DNA of 20,381 nucleotides from JAQCEJ01 sp040881995. Its GTDB lineage: Bacteria > Planctomycetota > Planctomycetia > Planctomycetales > Planctomycetaceae. The stretch's first letter is position 1; every line of letters starts with the position of its first letter. This document shows, piece after piece, positions 16,518 to 20,381 of the stretch. The translations under genes were made by a program, and so were the position numbers. The notes beneath the pieces are model-generated. The model was not told the DNA's origin. It saw only the letters and a program-made list of their open reading frames with translations, and did not search any database. The stretch covers positions 1-20,381 of the forward strand of contig JBBECD010000162.1 of NCBI GenBank assembly GCA_040881995.1. Direction: 5' to 3'.

Positions 16518-16520
16518 GAG

Positions 16521-16555
16521 GGCTAACGTTTAAGCTGTGCGGCGCGACGTAAGGA
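16521..16555 (-). other. Half attC-like site (3' half only)
   Basis: On the minus strand the end reads GCTTAAACGTTAGCCC, the typical L'/R' order of an attC 3' half, with the same GTTAGCC as the site ending at 16184. The matching 5' half is not found on the other side; the REP element at 16571 begins there instead, so the site appears truncated. Confidence 0.5.
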
Positions 16556-16570
16556 GCGTCCGAACGAGCG

Positions 16571-16755
16571 GCGGGTGGCACTGTCGAACGGGATTGACGT
16601 CAAGGATCTTGCCTTTTTTCGGGTGCCACTGGCTTTGCCAGTGTTCTTCGGATTTCTAATTACGAATGACATCGTCGGAGCGTTTTCAATGGGAAAATGC
16701 GTATCACCAAATTGAAGAATACAAAAGACACACTGGCAAAGCCAGTGCCACCCGC
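16571..16755 (+). repeat. REPIN-like element, copy A (185 bases)
   Basis: The outer ends GCGGGTGGCACTG and CAGTGCCACCCGC are perfect inverted repeats. An inner hairpin arm GGGTGCCACTGGCTTTGCC starts at 16621, so 16621-16753 is a 133-base inner unit related to 57-188. The copy is almost identical to 17983-18166. It borders the half attC site and overlaps the 3' end of the zinc-ribbon gene. Confidence 0.85.
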
Positions 16756-17819
16756 CCGCCGCCCGCGGTTTTCGTTGTTTCGGCAATTACCGCCTGAGAA
16801 TCTTGTTCTACTGCGGCAAGCTCGACCTGCTCCCCGATCCAATCAGCCATTAAAATGCCGGAAGAACCAGCTGATGCAACCAACCAACATATTCCACCGA
16901 GATAAGCGATTGTCATCAGAAACACCATCAATACCATCACGTTCCACCACGGTTCGCGGTGAAGCGGATCGTCGCATGATACAACCAGGCGGTGGCGGTC
17001 GATTGTAGCCTGCGGAGCGTATGAGGGCGCGCCCGGCTTTGGAACAAGATGTATCTCGTTGCGAGTCACAACGCGAAAACGATGACTGGCATTTCCCCAA
17101 ATCTTCATTAGACCGAAAATTCCGCCAATCGCAACGGCGACCGCGACAAGGTAATCTACTCCTTGATTTTTGGTTCCGTGGGTAACCCAGACGATGACGA
17201 AATATATCGGTACGAATACCAGCAATATCCCACCCAGAAGCATCGCGATCATCAAGGTTGCTTCGCTTTCACGCCTGTGGATAACGTCGTCGCCAGCGCC
17301 TTCGATAGTGAGGTCAGCCCCGCAAACAGGACATCTTATTTTGTCCTTGCTCGTACCTGATAATCGAACGCGAAACGAGTCGGCCCGATTGTCAAGCATA
17401 TGCCATGTGTGCGTCCATCCGTATCCATAATAGTTAGTTCCGTACACCTCTCCCTCAGTCGACCCGCTGTAACACCAGACCTTGATCTTGTAGGTGCGAT
17501 TGGCATATTTCAGCAGCGAACGACGTTCGCTTTTGCCGATCAGATTCTTTTCCGCGGGACGGGGCGATTCTGATGCGGATTTTGGGAGAGGTTGCTCTAA
17601 AGTCTCGTTTCGACGATCAATTTCCTTTTCAACGAGTTTTGTCGAATCTAACAGAATTTCGGACACCAGTTGGTCTTCGAGTAAATCGTCTGGTTTCAAC
17701 GAAGGAACTGTTGTAACTTCACCGCAGCGATGGCACTTCCCTCGGCTTCCGGCACGCTTCCTGTTCGCTTTCAGCGCTTGGCCACAATGTTCACAGACGA
17801 ACGAAAGTTGATCGTGCAT
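16704..17819 (-). CDS. Zinc-ribbon multi-pass membrane protein with a REP-encoded C-terminus
   Basis: The 371-residue protein has an N-terminal zinc-ribbon-like cluster, C9-x2-C12 and C29-x2-C32 (CEHCGQAL, KCHRCGEV), then a charged linker and a second CPVC pair (C163/C166). Probable membrane helices lie at ~187-212, ~222-240 and ~293-316. This layout is common in planctomycete proteins of unknown role. The last ~17 residues (RVALALPVCLLYSSIW) and the stop codon come from REP element copy A, read on the opposite strand from the way the first gene reads its copy. The native C-terminus may have been lost or extended. The gene is longer than typical cassettes and has no attC at its end, so it probably arrived with the REP-bounded block. 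Start ATG at 17819; no Shine-Dalgarno sequence. Confidence 0.75.
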   Translation of the reverse strand: MHDQLSFVCEHCGQALKANRKRAGSRGKCHRCGEVTTVPSLKPDDLLEDQLVSEILLDSTKLVEKEIDRRNETLEQPLPKSASESPRPAEKNLIGKSERRSLLKYANRTYKIKVWCYSGSTEGEVYGTNYYGYGWTHTWHMLDNRADSFRVRLSGTSKDKIRCPVCGADLTIEGAGDDVIHRRESEATLMIAMLLGGILLVFVPIYFVIVWVTHGTKNQGVDYLVAVAVAIGGIFGLMKIWGNASHRFRVVTRNEIHLVPKPGAPSYAPQATIDRHRLVVSCDDPLHREPWWNVMVLMVFLMTIAYLGGICWLVASAGSSGILMADWIGEQVELAAVEQDSQAVIAETTKTAGGGRVALALPVCLLYSSIW

Positions 17820-17842
17820 GATGCAACATTCCAGGCGTGTAG

Positions 17843-17860
17843 GTCAGGCATTTGCCCGAC
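17843..17860. repeat. Short REP-like hairpin
   Basis: GTCAGGC and GCCCGAC pair with one mismatch around ATTT. It lies between the zinc-ribbon gene start and the gene remnant at 17917. The stretch 17820-18497 holds only repeats and gene remnants; I see no intact gene there. Confidence 0.4.
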
Positions 17861-17916
17861 GACGAGTTGTTCTTCTCAGATCATCAGGGAGTTAGCCTGA
17901 CGAATGTGCCTTTATT

Positions 17917-17982
17917 CACTCCGCCTTCGGCTGCTGCAGTTTCTTGTAAAACCCGACGAAGTCGCCTTGGGTGTCGAAGTCG
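17917..17982 (-). pseudogene. Possible 3' remnant of a protein-coding gene
   Basis: The minus strand reads ADFDTQGDFVGFYKKLQQ followed by PKAE and a TGA stop. Upstream it runs directly into the outer arm of REP element copy B at 17983. The composition looks like a real protein C-terminus, but the family is not recognised. It may be the tail of a gene whose body was replaced by the repeat. Confidence 0.35.
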
Positions 17983-18166
17983 GCGGGTGGCACTGTCGAA
18001 CGGGATTGACGTCAAGGATTTTGCTTTTTTCGGGTGCCACCGGCTTTGCCAGTGTTCTTCGGATTTCTAATTACGAATGACATCGTCGGAGCGTTTTCAA
18101 TGGGAAAATGCGTATCACCAAATTGAAGAATACAAAAGACACACTGGCAAAACCAGTGCCACCCGC
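17983..18166 (+). repeat. REPIN-like element, copy B (184 bases)
   Basis: Same structure as copy A at 16571-16755, with outer arms GCGGGTGGCACTG and CAGTGCCACCCGC and an inner 133-base unit at 18032-18164. It differs from copy A by a few substitutions and a one-base length difference in the T-rich spacer. Copies A and B are direct repeats bracketing the zinc-ribbon gene. Confidence 0.85.
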
Positions 18167-18171
18167 CGTAC

Positions 18172-18192
18172 CCGTGGGTTGACACCCCACGG
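18172..18192. repeat. Hairpin of a different REP-like family
   Basis: CCGTGGG and CCCACGG are perfectly complementary around TTGACAC. It directly follows REP element copy B and precedes the transposase remnant, adding to the nest of repeats. Confidence 0.45.
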
Positions 18193-18236
18193 CTACACGC
18201 TGACGCGGCATTCGCCGCTGAAACCCATCCCAGGAC

Positions 18237-18381
18237 TGAATCGAACTCGCCAATCGTCATTGGTCAGAAGCGGCCGACGGTGGTAACATGAGAACGTAAA
18301 TTCGTGGGCCTGCCCCGGTTCGTGGACGTGCTTGATGAGCTTCCGGTGGACCACGGTCTCGCTCCCGAGGGCTGTTGGCAT
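18237..18381 (-). pseudogene. N-terminal remnant of a REP-associated tyrosine transposase (RAYT, Y1/IS200-like)
   Basis: About 48 codons from 18381 read VHRKLIKHVHEPGQAHEFTF followed by SCYHRRPLLTNDDWR. These are the first residues typical of planctomycete REP-associated Y1 transposases, which normally continue to a MPEHVHLL-type HUH motif and a catalytic tyrosine. Here the match breaks off after NDDWRVRF and unrelated sequence follows, so both catalytic parts are missing and the copy is inactive. RAYTs are the enzymes thought to spread REP/REPIN elements, and this remnant lies between copy B (ending 18166) and two REP fragments (18392, 18515). Confidence 0.7.
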
Positions 18382-18391
18382 TTATCCTCTA

Positions 18392-18432
18392 TGAAAATAC
18401 CAAAGACACACTGGCCGAGCCAGTGGCACCCC
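18392..18432 (+). repeat. REP element fragment (right end)
   Basis: The stretch GAAAATACCAAAGACACACT followed by a GGCC..GGCC-type hairpin and GGCACCCC matches the right end of the REPIN-like element with several differences. It is a degenerate or separate partial copy. Confidence 0.6.
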
Positions 18433-18497
18433 AAGAGTCTGTTAGCATGTTGGGTGGTTGAGAAGAATTGACACCGTTTCGCACCCGAAAAACCGGC

Positions 18498-18626
18498 TCA
18501 CCAGCGGCACCCGGCGGCGGCCAGTGCCACCCGCCGTATCACCAAATTGAAGAATACAAAAGACACACTGGCAAAACCAGTGCCACCCGCCGCTTCAACG
18601 ACTGCTTGGTTCGATGGCTTCGTCAT
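18498..18626 (-). pseudogene. Truncated second copy of the 66-residue ORF, fused to REP sequence (42 codons)
   Basis: The same AAAGGAGG ribosome binding site and ATG (18626) as the gene at 16054 begin MTKPSNQAVVEA. The frame then passes into the REP fragment (AGGTGFASVSFVFFNLVIRR) and stops at 18498. The native ORF 3' part is gone. Because the start signals are intact, a chimeric 42-residue peptide could still be made, but nothing shows that it is functional. Confidence 0.55.
18515..18592 (+). repeat. REP element fragment (right half) joined to the duplicated cassette leader
   Basis: From GTATCACCAAATTGAAGAAT to CCAGTGCCACCCGCC it matches the right half of copies A and B. It is preceded by another GCCAGTGCCACCCGCC unit. 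Its end abuts the 77-base duplicate at 18591 and thereby truncates the second copy of the 66-residue ORF. Confidence 0.8.
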
Positions 18627-18667
18627 GGCTGCCTCCTTTGTGAGTGAATTGTAGAGCCGCGTGTGCC
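18591..18667 (-). repeat. 77-base perfect duplicate, copy 2
   Basis: Identical to 16019-16095. One boundary falls exactly at the attC-like site starting at 18668, and the other at the REP fragment ending at 18592. Confidence 0.9.
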
Positions 18668-18756
18668 GCCTAAGACACGATTCAACCGGCGGCGGCCAAA
18701 GAGGCTTGACTTCAGGACCGACCCGATCCGCCGCTCGGTTGCAATCGATTGTTACA
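18668..18756 (-). other. attC-like recombination site 2 (89 bases)
   Basis: The plus strand begins GCCTAAG and ends with GTTACA. The left arm CGATTCAACCGGCGGCGG pairs with the right arm CCGCCGCTCGGTTGCAATCG, leaving an unpaired T and C on the right arm about six bases apart, as in site 1. The R box GCCTAAG deviates from consensus at the last base. The stop codon of the 18712-19335 gene lies inside the site. Confidence 0.75.
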
Positions 18757-19335
18757 TGACGCGCCAGTCGGATTCAGCGGACCTGTGTGACTCTCGTACT
18801 TCTCCCGCAACTGGACATAGAACTCACCGATGGGTGTCAGCTTCACGATCTGGGCGATGTCTTGGCCATCGTTAAGCTGGGCAATACCGAGTATCTCGAT
18901 ATAGCCGTGGTCACGGAGATACCGTAGATCTTTGATGAAGTCGTCCGTTTTCTGGAATATGTACTCGGTATGATTTCTTCGGGCGTAGTGAAGCCCCTTG
19001 AGCCGTTCGAAGAGAAAAAACGCCATGGAGAAAACCACAAGCTGATTGATGATCTCCTGTTGTTGATCGAGTATTCGTCTCTGCGTTTCAAGTTCGGCTT
19101 GTTGATTTTCTACCTTGTCTTCTATCTGGCGAAACGTCACCTCCCACCCGCCGGGAAACTTAGCGCTCTGTATGATCGCGGGAAGCCACGGCATCAAGGC
19201 GATAACGACGAGCACGGTCGTGATGTAGTCGATGGACAGGCTCGGCCAGACAAGGTGGCCGGCGAGAAGTGCAATCGCCGCGACCGTGATGACCGCACGC
19301 GTGAGGGCGACGTCGTTCTTTGAGCGATGACCCAT
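18712..19335 (-). CDS. Cassette-borne membrane protein with coiled coil and winged-helix-like domain
   Basis: The ATG at 19335 (MGHRSKNDVALTRAVITVAA) gives 207 residues; it has GAAGG about eight bases upstream, whereas an in-frame start at 19410 would lie inside the attC-like site. Two membrane helices are predicted at ~12-30 and ~34-56. A glutamine/glutamate-rich coiled coil spans ~68-100. Residues ~125-180 (TDDFIKDLRYLRDHGYIEIL, VKLTPIGEFYVQL) have the pattern of a winged-helix fold. The last ~14 residues are encoded by the attC-like site. Proteins with this layout are, as far as I recall, frequent in environmental integron cassettes, but their role is unknown. A membrane-anchored sensor or regulator would be a guess. 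Confidence 0.75.
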   Translation of the reverse strand: MGHRSKNDVALTRAVITVAAIALLAGHLVWPSLSIDYITTVLVVIALMPWLPAIIQSAKFPGGWEVTFRQIEDKVENQQAELETQRRILDQQQEIINQLVVFSMAFFLFERLKGLHYARRNHTEYIFQKTDDFIKDLRYLRDHGYIEILGIAQLNDGQDIAQIVKLTPIGEFYVQLREKYESHTGPLNPTGASCNNRLQPSGGSGRS

Positions 19336-19363
19336 AGGTTGCCTTCGATTCCGCGATTCTGGC

Positions 19364-19454
19364 ATGTAACGATCAGCGTTGACCAGGCCGCGACGAGGCA
19401 ACGCCACCATATTCCCAGACCAGATCGCGGCTCTGGTCCAACGCTTGGTTCGGA
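19364..19454 (-). other. attC-like recombination site 3 (91 bases)
   Basis: The plus strand begins ATGTAAC and ends GTTCGGA. AGCGTTGACCAGGCCGCGA on the left pairs with TCGCGGCTCTGGTCCAACGC on the right except for an unpaired T and an unpaired C, at the same relative positions as in sites 1 and 2. The end boxes are degenerate. The stop codon of the ankyrin gene lies just outside its right end. Confidence 0.7.
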
Positions 19455-19455
19455 T

Positions 19456-20310
19456 CTAGAGTTCGGTGAGCAAGGCAAGCAGCCGTTCACTGCCGCGTTC
19501 GCGCGCCCAATCGAGCGTCGTTTTTCCATCGTTGGCCGTGATTGTAGGGTCAGCGCCAGCTTTCAACAACTCGCGAACGATTGATACGTACGTCTTTTCG
19601 GAATGCAGCGCGGCCAGATTCCACATCGTGGGCGTCATGCCCCCGGAAGGGTCCGTGGCGTTCACGTCAGCACCTGCACCAATCAGCCTGCGAATAATGT
19701 CGATGTGACCACCGGACGCAGCCAACATGAGCGCTGTGCACCCTGTTTCGGTTCGGACATCCCCATCGATACCAGCCGCCAACATTTCATCTACCAGTGG
19801 CAAATGCCCCCACCGCGAGGCTTCGCCGAACGCCGTTGCGTCCCGTCCTTGCTTGATGAAGCCGGCGGTAAGTTGCCGAACGAACTGGTCCATCTCTGCG
19901 GAGGCGTCGGCGCGTTTTGGCGCCGGGATTCGTTTGCGTTTCAGTATAGGCGCTGCCGATTCACCGCTTGCAACGACACGCTCCGAGCCGATATCGGAAC
20001 AGGCTTCCATTAGTGCACCCATCGCGTCGGCCAGTGCCGGATGATCCGGGTCGCGGAGTAATGCCGCAGATTCTGGCGAAGTCGTAATGACAACGCCAAT
20101 CAATTCCTCAAGCATGCCCTTGCCGGGAACGATTTCGAAATCGAACTCGCAGTCTCGGAGAATGCGTACGGCGTCGGAGTCGTCACCGCCGAATTCCTTG
20201 GCGGCTGCGATGGCGCTGGCCTTCAGTTCGGCAGCCGATGGTAGCGGAAAGTGTGTACCATCGGCAACTCGCACGTCGTAGCCATTCGATGTCCTGGTGA
20301 GTTGCAGCAC
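19456..20310 (-). CDS. Ankyrin-repeat protein, cassette-borne
   Basis: The 284-residue protein starts at a GTG (20310), 19 bases before the end box of the next attC-like site. Residues 1-~135 are an unrecognised soluble domain (SAAELKASAIAAAKEFGGDD, DFEIVPGKGMLEELIGVVI). Residues ~155-284 form three to four ankyrin repeats, for example GCTALMLAASGGHIDIIRRL, IGAGADVNATD and LKAGADPTITANDGKTTLDW. Ankyrin repeats mediate protein binding, so a partner-binding role is likely but the partner is unknown. No signal peptide or membrane helix is seen. It lies between attC-like sites 3 and 4, so it fits a cassette of about 0.9 kb. The start codon is uncertain because no Shine-Dalgarno sequence is present. 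Confidence 0.85.
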   Translation of the reverse strand: MLQLTRTSNGYDVRVADGTHFPLPSAAELKASAIAAAKEFGGDDSDAVRILRDCEFDFEIVPGKGMLEELIGVVITTSPESAALLRDPDHPALADAMGALMEACSDIGSERVVASGESAAPILKRKRIPAPKRADASAEMDQFVRQLTAGFIKQGRDATAFGEASRWGHLPLVDEMLAAGIDGDVRTETGCTALMLAASGGHIDIIRRLIGAGADVNATDPSGGMTPTMWNLAALHSEKTYVSIVRELLKAGADPTITANDGKTTLDWARERGSERLLALLTEL

Positions 20311-20322
20311 GGTAGTCGATGA

Positions 20323-20381
20323 TCCTAACGACTGAGCTAACCGGGCGGCGGCCAGTGGCTTGAAATCTCAGAACACGCCTC
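20323..20381 (-). other. attC-like site 4, cut by the window end
   Basis: The plus strand starts TCCTAAC and continues GCTAACCGGGCGGCGG, closely resembling the left arm of site 2 (TCAACCGGCGGCGG). The other arm would lie beyond the window, so the pairing cannot be checked. Confidence 0.5.

Noticed and set aside
18077..18286. Plus-strand 69-codon frame with a QIEEYKRHTGKTSATRR segment as a gene
   Set aside because: The segment is the frameshifted core of REP element copy B and continues into unrelated repeat sequence; treated as part of the repeat.
16571..18600. CRISPR array, because of several similar repeats
   Set aside because: Repeats are of unequal length and spacing, palindromic and of REP type, with genes between them; no regular repeat-spacer pattern and no cas genes.

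Overview
The window looks like a chromosomal segment of a planctomycete (Planctomycetota). This is inferred from the gene types: a secreted DUF1080 protein, GYF-type and zinc-ribbon membrane proteins, a long divergent sigma-70-family factor and a homodimeric-type PDH E1. Moderately high GC, weak or absent Shine-Dalgarno sequences at most starts and many dispersed REP-like hairpin repeats fit the same picture. No ribosomal or tRNA gene is present to confirm it.

Bases 1-4200 hold three minus-strand genes: a small membrane protein, a GYF/transmembrane/leucine-rich-repeat/propeller-like protein and a secreted DUF1080 protein. Bases 4364-10590 are a minus-strand pyruvate dehydrogenase operon in the order E1 (aceE), E2 (aceF), E3 (lpdA), with a promoter-like sequence near 10744-10771. 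Both internal gaps and the 3' end carry long inverted-repeat elements of different families. Bases 10900-12848 hold a divergent pair, 5-formyltetrahydrofolate cyclo-ligase (minus) and a sigma factor (plus). Bases 12905-15679 encode a single-chain MmeI-like (type IIL) restriction-modification enzyme.

Bases ~15850-20381 are the most interesting part. The genes are small, all on the minus strand and mostly unrecognised. They are separated by 89-91-base sites whose arms pair imperfectly with extrahelical bases on the same strand at equivalent positions, which is the architecture of integron attC sites. Three complete sites, one half site and one site cut by the window edge are visible. A 77-base sequence (strong ribosome binding site, start codon and first codons of a 66-residue ORF) is present twice with no mismatches, and its identity stops exactly at an attC boundary in both copies. 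I read this as an integron gene-cassette array, or a cluster of attC sites lacking an integrase; no integrase gene lies in the window.

The array is interrupted at about 16.56-18.59 kb by a block bounded by REP-type palindromic elements (two near-identical ~185-base copies plus fragments). The block carries a zinc-ribbon membrane protein, a gene 3' remnant and the N-terminal remnant of a REP-associated tyrosine transposase (RAYT). The 133-base core of the element is related to the 3' end of the first gene in the window. The differences are largely synonymous or conservative, with a +1 frameshift in the array copies, so the element core appears to descend from, or to be shared with, protein-coding sequence. 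Another copy, read on the opposite strand, supplies the C-terminus of the zinc-ribbon protein.
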